A model generated the notes under the pieces. That model saw only the letters and a list, made by a program, of their open reading frames with translations. It was not told the DNA's origin and made no database searches. From contig DASCOS010000004.1 of assembly GCA_036012125.1 (NCBI GenBank), positions 1-64,000 on the forward strand: a stretch of DNA of 64,000 nt. The letters are read 5' to 3'. Each line of letters opens with the position of its first letter. Positions within the stretch are counted from its first letter, which is position 1. Source of the DNA: Vicinamibacterales bacterium. Its GTDB lineage: Bacteria; Acidobacteriota; Vicinamibacteria; Vicinamibacterales; UBA823. Positions 33,564 through 45,610 of the stretch are shown piece after piece. Position numbers and translations under genes: made by a program.

Positions 33564-36500
33564 TTAGCTGATTTCGGTTGTTGATCCCAATTCAGCCAGC
33601 ACGCCGGTGACGCGAGAAAAAATGCTGCTTGGGGAAAGCGCGTCCTCAGCAGAACTGTCCCTCCGGCTGGGTCGTAGCGAGGCGTTACCGGCCCTCTCCC
33701 GGCCTGCCCACCAAGGTGCAGAAGTGGTCAGTTGCGCATCACTAGAATCAGCAGCGGCGCACAAATCAATTTTCAGGAGGCCAGGTGGAACCAACGTCAC
33801 ATCTGAGTGCTCCTCTACCATCTCCAAAACTCGACCAGAATCCACGACCATCTGAGGTCGGAATTTCACGACGACTGTATTGTGATCACGTTCGATCGAC
33901 TCAACGCCCAACGCATCGGCACGGACCCGGAGCCGACCATAGTCAGCAAGAGTCAAAATGGAAGCGGGTAGAAGGCCGTAACGATCATGCAACTCGGATA
34001 GAATCTGCGCCAAATCATCTTCGCTCTTTGCGCCTGCCACGCGGCGGTAGACTGTCAATCGTTGCGTCATATCTGGTATGTAGTTCTGATCGATTCGCAG
34101 GTCAATCTTCAAGTTAACGGCTGCCCGCCTCTCGTCCAAAATCTCTTCGCCTTTCAATCGACTCACCGTCTCTTCCAGCAACTTGATGTACATCTCAAAC
34201 CCGATCGCTTCAATGTGCCCGCTCTGTTCACCACCGAGCAGGTTGCCAGCTCCCCTAATCTCCAAATCCAGCGCGGCGACCCTAAACCCGCTACCAAGAT
34301 CGCTGAACTCTCGAATCGCGGCCAAGCGTTTACGTGCGACAGCCGACAGTGCGTCGGCATGGGGTAAAAGCAAGTAGGCGTAAGCTCGGCGGTCTGACCG
34401 ACCGACCCGGCCTCGCAACTGGTAGAGTTGTGCCAAACCAAAGTGATCGGCCTGATTAATGATTAAAGTGTTGACGTTTGGTAGGTCTAGACCATTTTCG
34501 ATGATCGTGGTTGTTACAAGTACATCGCATTTGCGATCAATAAAACTCACCATGCATCGTTCAAGAACGTCCTCACTCATTTGGCCGTGCGCAACAGCCA
34601 CCTTGACATTCGGCACGAGTCGCGTCACTAGTTCAGCGATCGAGTAGATCGATTCAATGCGGTTGTGCACGAAATAGACCTGTCCACCGCGCTCGACCTC
34701 GTGACGGATCGCCTGTGCGATCAAAGTGCGGTCGAATCTGGCGACATTGGTCTGAATCGCCAATCGATTCTTTGGGGGAGTTTCAATCAGCGACATGTCG
34801 CGAATACCGATGAGGGACATGTTGAGCGTCCTAGGAATTGGTGTTGCCGTCAGTGTTAGGACATCGACTCTCCGGCGTAATTGTTTGAGTCGTTCCTTAT
34901 GAGCTACGCCAAAGCGTTGCTCCTCATCAACAATAAGCAATCCTAAGTCGCGAAACGTCACATCCCTCGAGAGCAAGCGATGGGTGCCGACAACTATGTC
35001 AGCCCTCCCATTTGCTGCGTGGCTAATAACTGTCTTTTGTTCTTGCCGAGTTCTGAATCGGCTCAGTAACTCAATCGTGACGGGAAACGCTGCAAACCGT
35101 TCTGTGAGCGTCCTGACATGCTGGAAAGCTAAGACGGTTGTGGGCGCCAGCAACGCGACCTGCTTCCCCTCCATGACTGCTTTGAATGCGGCGCGGACAG
35201 CGACTTCCGTCTTTCCGTACCCAACATCACCGCAAAGCAGACGGTCCATAGGGGTCGGAGCCTCCATGTCGCGTTTGATGTCGGCTACGGCTGTGGCTTG
35301 ATCAGCAGTTAGTTCATATCGGAAGGCGTCCTCGAATTCACGCTGCCAATGCGAATCTTCGCTGAAGGCGTGGCCCGGTATGGTTTTGCGCGCGGCGTAA
35401 AGCTTCAGAAGCTCCTCCGCCATGTCACGCATCGCCTTCTTGACTCGTGTCTTCGCACGTTCCCAAGTTGTTCCCCCTAGCCGATCAAGCGACGGTCGGC
35501 TTCCACCGGTGTACTTCTGGATCAAATCGAGTTGCTCCACCGGCACGAATAGCTTCGTGGCCTCCGCATATTGGAGTTCCATAAATTCCTGCACTGCGCC
35601 GCCAACTTCAAGCTGGCGGAGACCAACGAATACACCAACACCGTGTTCCACGTGCACGACATAATCGTCGACCTTAAGGTCACGAAAATCGGTGAGGAAC
35701 ACCTGCGGGAGGGGGCGCCGGCGATCGGACGTTTGTCTAGGCTCCTCGAACACGTCGGCTTCGGCATAGACCTGGAATCCGGCATCAGCCAACCTAAATC
35801 CACGCGATAGCTGGCCTACAGTTACTATTACGGCCGATCTACTCGGCGGCTGATGGGCGCCGGCAATTACCGCTGAAAGCCCGTGGTCGGTCAGTAGTTC
35901 AACAGCACGGTTCAAGGTGCCACCGGTTATTGCAACGAATAACACCTGTTCGCCCTGTGCGTGCGCACGTTGGACATCCGTTATCCAGTCCGCAAGGCGG
36001 CCTCGGTACTCGATCACTGGTTGACAGGCAATGTGCACAGAATCACCCACGGATGTCTTGTAATCGAGGGCATTGAGGTAAACCGCGGTTCGTAGCCGTT
36101 GTGCAATATCGTCGGGGTTAGCCACGAACTGTTCCAGCGCTCTCGGTGCCTCACCGCGTGTTTTTGCATCCTCAAATGCGGTGGTTAATCGCTGATATGC
36201 CGTCGTCAACTGCGTATTGACTTCTTCTGGCTCGGAAGTAAGCAGGCGATATTCATGTGTTGGCAAATACTCGAACACCGAGACAGCCGGAGGCTCCTCC
36301 TCTAATGTTTCTGGATTGTTGTCGTTATCAAAGCGTTCTCGAATTGGCGTTATCGCAACCCGACTGACCCCTCCTATTGAGCGCTGTGTCGCTTCGTCAT
36401 AGCGCCTTATCGACTCGATCATGTCTCCGATAAACTCGACACGCACAGGATGGTCGTCTGTGGCAGGAAAAAGGTCGACTATGCCGCCTCTGACACAAAA

Positions 36501-37055
36501 CTCACCGTGGCCATCAACAGGGTCTTGGCGAACAAAACCTCCACGAAGAAGGCGATCGCCGAGTAACGTTGGCGACGTCTCGTCCCCCGGAGCAAGGTGA
36601 ATCGACGCATCCAGCATTACCGCTGGAGCACTCACACGAGGGAGAAGCGCTTCAACTGAGGCCACGACAACCCGAGCCTTGCCTCGCACCAAGGCGGAGA
36701 GAGCAGCTGCCCGTGCCGAGGTGACCTCGAGGTGCGGCACTAATCCGCGATATGGATCGACCTCCAGCGATGGAAACGGAAGAATTGCAAGTTCGGCCTC
36801 GGGGGCCGAACACCCCTCCAGTGACGCGAAGAAGAACCTAGTGTCAGATGTCATCGGGTCAACATCGGCATCGGTCGGTACGACAAGGAGGCTCACTGTT
36901 TGACGTCGTGTGGTGGCCGCCGTGAACAGGGCACAAGCCGAACTCGTCAACCCAGTAATGGCAGTAGCGTTAATCTTGGTATCAAGCTGCTCGAGTGCGG
37001 TCTTGAGCATCGCCCGCACCGAAAGCGATTGGGGGGTCGAGGGAATCACGATCAA
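33564..37055 (-). CDS. mfd: Transcription-repair coupling factor Mfd
   Basis: Displaces stalled RNA polymerase and recruits UvrA; 1163 aa, close to the family length. It has an N-terminal UvrB-homology part, a CarD-like RNAP-interacting domain (~465-545: DFRDLKVDDYVVHVEHGVGVFVGL) and a RecG-like motor (Walker A LLCGDVGYGKTEVAVRAAF at ~605; DEEQRFG; TATPIPRTL; QLRGRVGRS). A TRCF C-terminal domain follows (~985-1085), with a ~75-residue tail beyond it. Start GTG 37055. Confidence 0.96.
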   Translation of the reverse strand: MIVIPSTPQSLSVRAMLKTALEQLDTKINATAITGLTSSACALFTAATTRRQTVSLLVVPTDADVDPMTSDTRFFFASLEGCSAPEAELAILPFPSLEVDPYRGLVPHLEVTSARAAALSALVRGKARVVVASVEALLPRVSAPAVMLDASIHLAPGDETSPTLLGDRLLRGGFVRQDPVDGHGEFCVRGGIVDLFPATDDHPVRVEFIGDMIESIRRYDEATQRSIGGVSRVAITPIRERFDNDNNPETLEEEPPAVSVFEYLPTHEYRLLTSEPEEVNTQLTTAYQRLTTAFEDAKTRGEAPRALEQFVANPDDIAQRLRTAVYLNALDYKTSVGDSVHIACQPVIEYRGRLADWITDVQRAHAQGEQVLFVAITGGTLNRAVELLTDHGLSAVIAGAHQPPSRSAVIVTVGQLSRGFRLADAGFQVYAEADVFEEPRQTSDRRRPLPQVFLTDFRDLKVDDYVVHVEHGVGVFVGLRQLEVGGAVQEFMELQYAEATKLFVPVEQLDLIQKYTGGSRPSLDRLGGTTWERAKTRVKKAMRDMAEELLKLYAARKTIPGHAFSEDSHWQREFEDAFRYELTADQATAVADIKRDMEAPTPMDRLLCGDVGYGKTEVAVRAAFKAVMEGKQVALLAPTTVLAFQHVRTLTERFAAFPVTIELLSRFRTRQEQKTVISHAANGRADIVVGTHRLLSRDVTFRDLGLLIVDEEQRFGVAHKERLKQLRRRVDVLTLTATPIPRTLNMSLIGIRDMSLIETPPKNRLAIQTNVARFDRTLIAQAIRHEVERGGQVYFVHNRIESIYSIAELVTRLVPNVKVAVAHGQMSEDVLERCMVSFIDRKCDVLVTTTIIENGLDLPNVNTLIINQADHFGLAQLYQLRGRVGRSDRRAYAYLLLPHADALSAVARKRLAAIREFSDLGSGFRVAALDLEIRGAGNLLGGEQSGHIEAIGFEMYIKLLEETVSRLKGEEILDERRAAVNLKIDLRIDQNYIPDMTQRLTVYRRVAGAKSEDDLAQILSELHDRYGLLPASILTLADYGRLRVRADALGVESIERDHNTVVVKFRPQMVVDSGRVLEMVEEHSDVTLVPPGLLKIDLCAAADSSDAQLTTSAPWWAGRERAGNASLRPSRRDSSAEDALSPSSIFSRVTGVLAELGSTTEIS

Positions 37056-37144
37056 ACCAGCGGAGAAGATGAACCCCCGATGTTAGCACGCGGGAGCCAA
37101 GAAAACCGCAACGGGTGTCGCGGTCTTCCATCTGGCACTGAGGA

Positions 37145-37630
37145 CTAAAAGTGGAGTTCCGAATGCAAGGAACAGATGCGCTTCACGATTGCCGTCGTAG
37201 AGTGACCCTGCTCAATGTCGACACGCACAACCCGTCCACCCCGAGACTCAACTGTTTCACGTCCGACAATCTGGTCGGCCATCCAGTCAGCACCTTTCAC
37301 AAGCACATCGGGCTGCAACTGCGCAATGAGTTTCTCAGGCGTTGGCTCCTCAAAGATAACCACCGCGTCAACGGAGGCTAGTGCCTCCAGCACTTCCGCA
37401 CGCTCGGTTGCTGGAACAATGGGCCTTCCTAGTCCCTTGATCGACCGCGCGGATGTGTCACCGTTAAGCCCAACGATCAGAAGGTCGCCTTCTGCGGCTG
37501 CCTTCCTGAGATAGCGCACATGCCCAGGGTGGACCAAGTCAAAAACGCCATTCGTGAAAGCAATGGATCCGCCTGCTGCACGTGTTTGGTTAACTAGGTC
37601 GATCGCTTCGTCGTACATCATCGTCACCAT
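37145..37630 (-). CDS. rfaE2: ADP-heptose synthase adenylyltransferase domain (RfaE2/HldE-C type)
   Basis: Nucleotidyltransferase activating D-glycero-beta-D-manno-heptose 1-phosphate to ADP-heptose for LPS or S-layer glycans. The core motif is GVFDLVHPGHVRYL (HxGH), with GLNGDTSARSIKG downstream and a TTAIVKRI C-terminal helix. It is only the adenylyltransferase half; the kinase half (RfaE1) is absent. The start is uncertain: MVTMMYDEA at 37630 (or ATG 37621) is used, since the longer frame from 37687 runs into the Wzt gene's 3' end. It lies 11 nt after the Wzt stop in an export cluster, which fits LPS/glycan synthesis. Confidence 0.85.
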   Translation of the reverse strand: MVTMMYDEAIDLVNQTRAAGGSIAFTNGVFDLVHPGHVRYLRKAAAEGDLLIVGLNGDTSARSIKGLGRPIVPATERAEVLEALASVDAVVIFEEPTPEKLIAQLQPDVLVKGADWMADQIVGRETVESRGGRVVRVDIEQGHSTTAIVKRICSLHSELHF

Positions 37631-37641
37631 AGAGGTCTTAT

Positions 37642-38955
37642 CTAGTCGAGATATCCTGTGAAACGAATGTTGTCTGGAAACTTCCAACGATGGCGCGGGC
37701 GGAAGATTCCTATGTCATTAGTACGCGATTTAACGCGAAAGGTATGCAATAGGCGGTGATAGTCATACGGATATCCGTCACGCTTGTGCACCGCGACGTC
37801 AAGTTTGTAGGTACCTGCGACCAGGTCTAGGCTGTCAATGGTAAAAACAATTTCTCCCTCACCGTCCATACGTTCGGAGGTCAACTTCTCAAGAGCCGTG
37901 TTGGTACCGTAACAGCACACACCCTCAGCATTAAATAAACTGATCCCGAATACGAAGTCGCCTACGGGCTTTGCAGCCCGGACACGCAACCGGATGGACA
38001 TCCGTGCACCGCAGGGAAAAACGTGCGAGGGTTGGTCATCATCACCCACCATCGAGACTTCCACGATTTCAACCTCGCGTGACCCCCAGCGGCCCTCGGT
38101 GGCCTGGAACATGTCGGGTGGATGGTCATCGGTGGGCGGTCCGGCCGTTCTCGCCTGCTCCCTCGTCTTCGCATCGGCAGAGGCTATCTGCCGCTCTTCC
38201 GCCTTCTCCACGTCAACTAAATACGCATCGACAACTCGAGTTGGATCGCCGGTCGCGCGGATCCGCCCGTCGTCTAACCACACAGCCTCGTCGCAAAGTC
38301 GCTCCACTAGATCCAGAGAGTGAGTTACCAGTAGGACGGTCTTACCTCGCCGACGAAACTCGGCAAATTTATCAAGACACTTATGGGTGAAACTCTGATC
38401 GCCGACCGCCAGTACTTCATCAATCAGTAACACGTCCGGGTCGACATGGATTGCCACAGCGAATCCGAGTCGCATATACATGCCTGACGAGTAGGTTTTC
38501 ACTGGTGCGTCAATAAAATCTTCTAGCTCGGCGAACTCTACAATCTCGTCGAACTTCCTGGTGACCTCCCGTTTTGACAGGCCTAGCATGATGCCGTTAA
38601 TGAAGATATTCTCCCGCCCACTGATCTCAGGATGGAAGCCAGCTCCGAGTTCAATCAGCGCTGAAATGCGCCCGTCGACTCTGACCGTGCCCAACGTCGG
38701 CTTGGCGATACCAGCGACCAATTTCAACAAGGTGCTCTTTCCCGATCCGTTCGAACCGATCACCCCCACCGTCCGCCCTTTCTCTACAGTAAGCGACACG
38801 TCCTGAAGGGCGGAAAATGTTTCGTGAGGCCGAAGGTCAGAGATCAGGCTACCCGACAACAGAGCGCTCTTCAGCGTGGCGAATTGCCGGCGACGGCTAA
38901 ATCGACGGTAGACCTTAGACACTCCTTCGACGGCGATTACGTTCGTCAACTCCAC
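37642..38955 (-). CDS. wzt: ABC exporter ATP-binding protein, Wzt-like
   Basis: ATPase of an ABC-2 exporter for polysaccharide/O-antigen. The ATPase core carries Walker A GSNGSGKSTL, signature YSSGMYMRLGFAVA and Walker B VLLIDEVLAVGD, followed by a C-terminal Wzt_C-like beta domain (~270-430), which in Wzt recognises the modified glycan end. The start is uncertain: GTG at 38955 begins VELTNVIAVEGVSKVY, 4 nt after the permease stop (38960); upstream frame extension is inside the permease. With the Wzm-like permease it forms a complete exporter. No glycosyltransferases or Wzm-linked genes lie nearby. Confidence 0.87.
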   Translation of the reverse strand: MELTNVIAVEGVSKVYRRFSRRRQFATLKSALLSGSLISDLRPHETFSALQDVSLTVEKGRTVGVIGSNGSGKSTLLKLVAGIAKPTLGTVRVDGRISALIELGAGFHPEISGRENIFINGIMLGLSKREVTRKFDEIVEFAELEDFIDAPVKTYSSGMYMRLGFAVAIHVDPDVLLIDEVLAVGDQSFTHKCLDKFAEFRRRGKTVLLVTHSLDLVERLCDEAVWLDDGRIRATGDPTRVVDAYLVDVEKAEERQIASADAKTREQARTAGPPTDDHPPDMFQATEGRWGSREVEIVEVSMVGDDDQPSHVFPCGARMSIRLRVRAAKPVGDFVFGISLFNAEGVCCYGTNTALEKLTSERMDGEGEIVFTIDSLDLVAGTYKLDVAVHKRDGYPYDYHRLLHTFRVKSRTNDIGIFRPRHRWKFPDNIRFTGYLD

Positions 38956-38959
38956 CCTC

Positions 38960-39754
38960 TCATACTTCTTCGGCAAACGAGTCGCGTAGCCTGTCGAACA
39001 GAAAATATCCCAGGAGAAACAATACGATTGACACGCCACCCAGGGCTAACAGCCACTTCCAATGCCCAAACGGCCCGTCGTAGAACAAGATCTCCTGATA
39101 GGAGATGACCAAGTGGGTGAACGGGTTCAGGTCCAGTAGGACCTTGCCACTCGGCGGAGCTAATGACATCGGATAGATAATAGGCGTGGCGAAAAACCAG
39201 AAGGTCATCAGGTTTCCTAAGATATCTCTTAGGTCACGAAAGTGGACCGTTAGCGACGCCACAATCAGCGCTAAGCCAAGTGTAAAGAAAAGCTGTACGA
39301 GCACGACAACCGGCAACCAGAGTAATTCCAATGGACGGACTGGCACCGCGAAGTACACCAGTGCAGCAGCAATTATCGGTAGCCCTAGCAAGAAATGGAT
39401 CATGTTCGCGAGAACAGTAACAACCGGCAGCACTTCGGCAGGAAACAGCACCTTCTTGATCAAATTGCCGCCTGCGATCAGCACATTCGACGCCTCTAGG
39501 ACAGATGACGAAAACCATGTCCAAGGCAGAAGACCGCAAAACATGAACAACGCGTAGGGCTCAATGTCGATCGGACGGATGCCCGGGAGAACGACGCTGA
39601 AGACAAACCAATAGACCAACAGAAGCAGAAGGGGGTTGATAAAGGACCAAAAAAACCCAAGAACCGATCCACGGTAGCGCGCCTTGAGTTCACGGGCCAC
39701 CAGGCTTTGAATGAGGCTTCGGTGGCGGAGTAAGCGAACCAGGTTATGCAGCAT
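38960..39754 (-). CDS. wzm: ABC-2 type polysaccharide exporter permease, Wzm-like
   Basis: 264-aa inner-membrane permease of the ABC-2 family. The entry motif SLVARELKARYRGSVLGFFWSF is the hallmark of polysaccharide exporters, followed by six transmembrane segments and the conserved LDLNPFTHLVISYQEILF. It overlaps the PP2C remnant: its ATG (39752-39754) lies inside the last codons of that remnant (ATGctgcaTAA), so translation would be coupled. The paired ATPase follows with a 4-nt gap. Confidence 0.9.
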   Translation of the reverse strand: MLHNLVRLLRHRSLIQSLVARELKARYRGSVLGFFWSFINPLLLLLVYWFVFSVVLPGIRPIDIEPYALFMFCGLLPWTWFSSSVLEASNVLIAGGNLIKKVLFPAEVLPVVTVLANMIHFLLGLPIIAAALVYFAVPVRPLELLWLPVVVLVQLFFTLGLALIVASLTVHFRDLRDILGNLMTFWFFATPIIYPMSLAPPSGKVLLDLNPFTHLVISYQEILFYDGPFGHWKWLLALGGVSIVLFLLGYFLFDRLRDSFAEEV

Positions 39755-39914
39755 CGACCTGAAGCACTAGCGTAGTGATGTTGTCGGGTCCGCCCCCAGC
39801 ATTAGCTGCCTCGACCAACGATTTACAGATATCAGAAAGGGGACCGTCCTGCTCCAATAGTTCATGTAGATGTCTGGGCCTAAATAATAGTCGACTTCGA
39901 ATCAAGACCGAAGG
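39744..39914 (-). pseudogene. PP2C-type phosphatase C-terminal remnant
   Basis: The frame after the atpC stop continues as SVLIRSRLLFRPRHLHELLE, then QDGPLSDICKSLVEAANAGG and GPDNITTLVLQVDAA, ending TAA at 39744-39746. The GGGPDNITTLVLQV end matches the last strands of bacterial PP2C-type protein phosphatases, with their DNIT motif contributing a metal ligand. Only about 57 codons survive; the N-terminal ~200 residues are missing and atpC begins immediately upstream, so this is a 5'-truncated remnant or the edge of an ancestral deletion. A TTG codon allows short translation. The stop overlaps the Wzm start. Confidence 0.7.
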
Positions 39915-40340
39915 CTAGCTGCGGACCTGGGCGCGTGCAGCGACCTGTATTCGAACGAGCGACCGGTGCAGCGAGACGCGCGCTCGCTCAACATCAATAT
40001 CCAAGGACCGCTCAGCCAGCCGCTTCTCAGCACGCTGCTTGGCCAACCGTGAACGCTCAACGTCGATCTCCTCAGCGCGCTCAGCTACCTTTGCAAGCAC
40101 TGTGACACGGTCGGACTGGACCTCGACGAACCCTGAGAGGATCGAAATAAATGATCGTTCTTGATTCGTACGAAACCAGAGTTGCCCAACATCCATCATC
40201 GTCGCTAGGAGCGGAGTGTGCCCGGGTAAAACATCAAAATACCCTTCCGCGCCAGGAATGTGCACCTCGTCAACCAACTGGCTGACCAGCGACCTGTCTG
40301 GGGTGACAACCTCGAGTGTGAGTTGTGATGGTAATACCAT
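39915..40340 (-). CDS. atpC: ATP synthase epsilon subunit
   Basis: Central-stalk epsilon subunit, 141 aa. N-terminal beta-sandwich (LTLEVVTPDRSLVSQLVDEVHIPGAEGYFDVLPGHTPL) and a C-terminal helical pair from ~85. It ends at TAG 39915 and lies 26 bp after atpD. Last gene of the F1 operon in this arrangement. Confidence 0.95.
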   Translation of the reverse strand: MVLPSQLTLEVVTPDRSLVSQLVDEVHIPGAEGYFDVLPGHTPLLATMMDVGQLWFRTNQERSFISILSGFVEVQSDRVTVLAKVAERAEEIDVERSRLAKQRAEKRLAERSLDIDVERARVSLHRSLVRIQVAARAQVRS

Positions 40341-40366
40341 GGGATCCCTACACGACGCGCCCTGCC

Positions 40367-42753
<2,387 letters not shown>

Positions 42754-42756
42754 CGA

Positions 42757-44286
42757 TCAAGCTGCCTCAGTTTTCCTATTGGCCACAAAGTCGGCAGTAA
42801 ACTCTTTGATGGCAGCGGTCAGATCAGTTTTGAGCTGTTCGTCTAACTGTGACTTCTCTCGAATCGCTGCGCAAATAGCACTATGTCGTGTTTCGACAAA
42901 CCGATAGAGTTCTCGTTCGAACTTTTGAACATCGGTCACGGCTACCTCATCGAGCAACCCAGTGGTGCCAGCAAAGATAATCATTATCTGCTGCTCGACA
43001 GCCAGTGGCTCATACTGGGGTTGCTTGAGGAGTTCGACTAGTCGCTGCCCCCGCGAGAGCTGGGCCTGAGTCGCTTTGTCTAGCTCGCTACCAAACTGTG
43101 CAAAGGCCGCCAGTTCTCGATACTGCGCGAGGTCGAGCCGAAGCGTGCCGGCCACTTGGCGCATTGCCTTGACTTGCGCCGACCCCCCGACTCGCGAAAC
43201 AGAGTTGCCAACATTGATCGCCGGTCGCACGCCTTGGTGAAACAGATCGCTCTCAAGAAAGATCTGGCCGTCGGTGATTGAGATAACGTTGGTTGGAATA
43301 TAGGCCGAAAGATCGCCGGCTTGGGTCTCAATGATAGGCAGGGCAGTCAAAGAACCGCCGCCCCGTGTGTCACTCAGCTTGGCCGCCCTCTCAAGTAACC
43401 GGGAGTGCAGATAGAAAACATCACCTGGGTAGGCTTCACGGCCAGGCGGTCGACGCAGAAGCAACGAGATCTCGCGGTAGGCCTGCGCGTGCTTTGATAA
43501 ATCATCATAGATACAGAGGGCGTGTCGTCCGGAGTCTCGGAAGTGCTCGCCGATTGAGCATGCTGCGTACGGACTAACAAAAAGCAACGATGCCGGGTCC
43601 GAAGCAGCTGCAGCGACAACGATTGTGTAGGTCATCGCACCCGCGTCTTCAAGGGTCTTAACGACTTGGGCGATTGTGGACTGTTTCTGCCCAATAGCGT
43701 TATAGATGCAAATAACGCCGGTGTCCTTCTGATTAATGATTGTGTCAACGGCTACAGCGGTTTTACCAGTCTGGCGGTCACCAATGATCAATTCTCGCTG
43801 GCCTCTGCCGATCGGAATCATGGCGTCGATCGCCTTTAGACCAGTTTGCAGTGGCTCACGAACCGGTTGGCGATCGACCACGCCAGGGGCGATTTGTTCG
43901 ATAGGCCGGTACTGATTGCTCGTAATCGGCCCTTTGCCATCAATTGGCTGGCCCAGAGCGTTGATAACACGGCCCAACATCTCGTCACCTAACGGCACCG
44001 AAATAATCCGGCCGGTGCGTTTCACGGTGTCGCCCTCGCGGATCTTGGTGTAGTCACCGAGCAATACAGCACCAACGCTTGATTCTTCGAGGTTAAGCGC
44101 GATGCCAAAAACTCCGTGAGAAAACTCCAACATTTCACCAGCCATGACGCTTTCAACACCGTGCAGCCTTGCAATGCCGTCGCCGATGGCAATTACGGTG
44201 CCGACCTCGCTCACGTCGACGTTGACCGCGTAGTTCCCTATTTGATCGCGGATTATTTTAGAAATTTCTTCAGCTTTGATATCCAT
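42757..44286 (-). CDS. atpA: ATP synthase alpha subunit
   Basis: Non-catalytic F1 subunit, 509 aa. P-loop [41 protein letters not shown] and [16 protein letters not shown] are diagnostic. ATG 44286 overlaps the atpH stop by one base (TGATG), so translation is coupled. Confidence 0.97.
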   Translation of the reverse strand: MDIKAEEISKIIRDQIGNYAVNVDVSEVGTVIAIGDGIARLHGVESVMAGEMLEFSHGVFGIALNLEESSVGAVLLGDYTKIREGDTVKRTGRIISVPLGDEMLGRVINALGQPIDGKGPITSNQYRPIEQIAPGVVDRQPVREPLQTGLKAIDAMIPIGRGQRELIIGDRQTGKTAVAVDTIINQKDTGVICIYNAIGQKQSTIAQVVKTLEDAGAMTYTIVVAAAASDPASLLFVSPYAACSIGEHFRDSGRHALCIYDDLSKHAQAYREISLLLRRPPGREAYPGDVFYLHSRLLERAAKLSDTRGGGSLTALPIIETQAGDLSAYIPTNVISITDGQIFLESDLFHQGVRPAINVGNSVSRVGGSAQVKAMRQVAGTLRLDLAQYRELAAFAQFGSELDKATQAQLSRGQRLVELLKQPQYEPLAVEQQIMIIFAGTTGLLDEVAVTDVQKFERELYRFVETRHSAICAAIREKSQLDEQLKTDLTAAIKEFTADFVANRKTEAA

Positions 44287-44840
44287 CAGGTTCCACTCTC
44301 TAGTTGCTCTCTCAGCCGTTCAAGCTGGGTTGCAACACTGCCGTCGTAAACAGTACTACTGACCTTTGCCACGACGCCACCGATGATCGATGGGTCGACC
44401 CGTGCATCAATCAACACCTGTTTTCCGGTCACCTCCCCAAGCCGTTGGGCAATCGCGCCGCGCCGATCGGCTGATAGTTTCACCGCTGTCGTCACTTCAG
44501 CGCGTACGATCTGTAACCGGTCTTGCACACGGGCTCGAAAAGCCGAGAGGATTTCCTGGACCAAGTTCATCCGGTCACGTGCAGCCAGTAGATCTAGCAA
44601 TCTTGTGACCGCGGCTGACACATTCTTTTTATGCCTTAGAACCGCGGTCACAGCAGCCTGCTTGTGCGAAGGCGGCACGGATGGGTTTATGAGCGCCTCC
44701 TGCAACGAGGGGTGGACTTCCAGCAAGGTGACAAACTCCTCTAAATCGTGCTCAGCGGTCGAGGGCTCCTCGTCCTTGTCTCTAACCGTCACCTCAAACA
44801 ACGCGCGTGCATAACGTCCTGCGATAACCCGTTCAGTCAT
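44286..44840 (-). CDS. atpH: ATP synthase delta subunit
   Basis: Peripheral-stalk delta subunit, 184 aa: [14 protein letters not shown] at the N-terminus and the C-terminal [10 protein letters not shown]-like segment [32 protein letters not shown]. Lies between atpF and atpA, with a 42-bp gap to atpF. Confidence 0.93.
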   Translation of the reverse strand: MTERVIAGRYARALFEVTVRDKDEEPSTAEHDLEEFVTLLEVHPSLQEALINPSVPPSHKQAAVTAVLRHKKNVSAAVTRLLDLLAARDRMNLVQEILSAFRARVQDRLQIVRAEVTTAVKLSADRRGAIAQRLGEVTGKQVLIDARVDPSIIGGVVAKVSSTVYDGSVATQLERLREQLESGT

Positions 44841-44882
44841 TTTCTTTCAACACCCTTCGGTGCTGGTTCTAGCACCCGGTTA

Positions 44883-45500
44883 TCAACCGGGCCGTACTTG
44901 GTCAACGTACCGGTCAACAAGTCTCAGCTGGTCTGTCGCTGACAGATTATCTTGAATCCGCTGCGCCGCCACTCGCGTGGCTAACGCGGCCGCGTGCTGC
45001 GTCAGCTGCTGCTTCGCGACCCGTAACTGGAGGGCCAACTCTCTACGACTTTCCTCGATCAGCCTCTGACGAGCCGCCTCGGTCGACTCTCGCAGCCGTT
45101 TCTCCTCAGCAGCAACCTCCTCCTGGCCGCGCACCCGAAGCGTCTCCAGCTCATCAGGAAGGGTTAGTAGCCTCTCCTTGATCGCTTCCAATTGCTGGGC
45201 TGCTTCGGCACTAGTCGCCCGCGCTTGGGCGAGACCCGCACGCACCTGGTCGCTTCGATCACTCAGATAAATGCTGAGAGGTCCCCGAAGTAATACAAAT
45301 AGGATACCCGCGAGCACAGCGAAATTAGTAAGCCGTGCGATTGTTTCCAGTAGAGGCGTGTCGTGCTCTTCCTCAGCATGTACTGAGTCGGCTTGTGTTG
45401 GTTGGGAAGCCGCGGCTAAGACGCCGCTAACGCCAGCCCATTGAATCGCCGGCAGAACCACGGCGAAGCTGAGGCAAATGAAGAGAACGGACGACCGCAT
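44883..45500 (-). CDS. atpF: ATP synthase b subunit
   Basis: Peripheral-stalk b subunit. The likely start is the ATG at 45500 (MRSSVLFICLSFAVVLPAIQ); the longer frame to 45614 overlaps atpF'. The protein has an N-terminal hydrophobic stretch that looks like a signal/extra segment, a second transmembrane helix (LTNFAVLAGILFVLLRGPL), then a long charged coiled coil (~90-205). The additional N-terminal hydrophobic segment is unusual for a canonical b subunit, which has one. Confidence 0.85.
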   Translation of the reverse strand: MRSSVLFICLSFAVVLPAIQWAGVSGVLAAASQPTQADSVHAEEEHDTPLLETIARLTNFAVLAGILFVLLRGPLSIYLSDRSDQVRAGLAQARATSAEAAQQLEAIKERLLTLPDELETLRVRGQEEVAAEEKRLRESTEAARQRLIEESRRELALQLRVAKQQLTQHAAALATRVAAQRIQDNLSATDQLRLVDRYVDQVRPG

Positions 45501-45610
45501 AAAACTCGACCATTCAGAGCTACGAGTGGAGGCAATGGCAAGCGAATGGCGGATGCGGGTCAACGATCTCCAACTTAACGGGACGCCCGGTGCACCTTCC
45601 GCGCCAGTAG

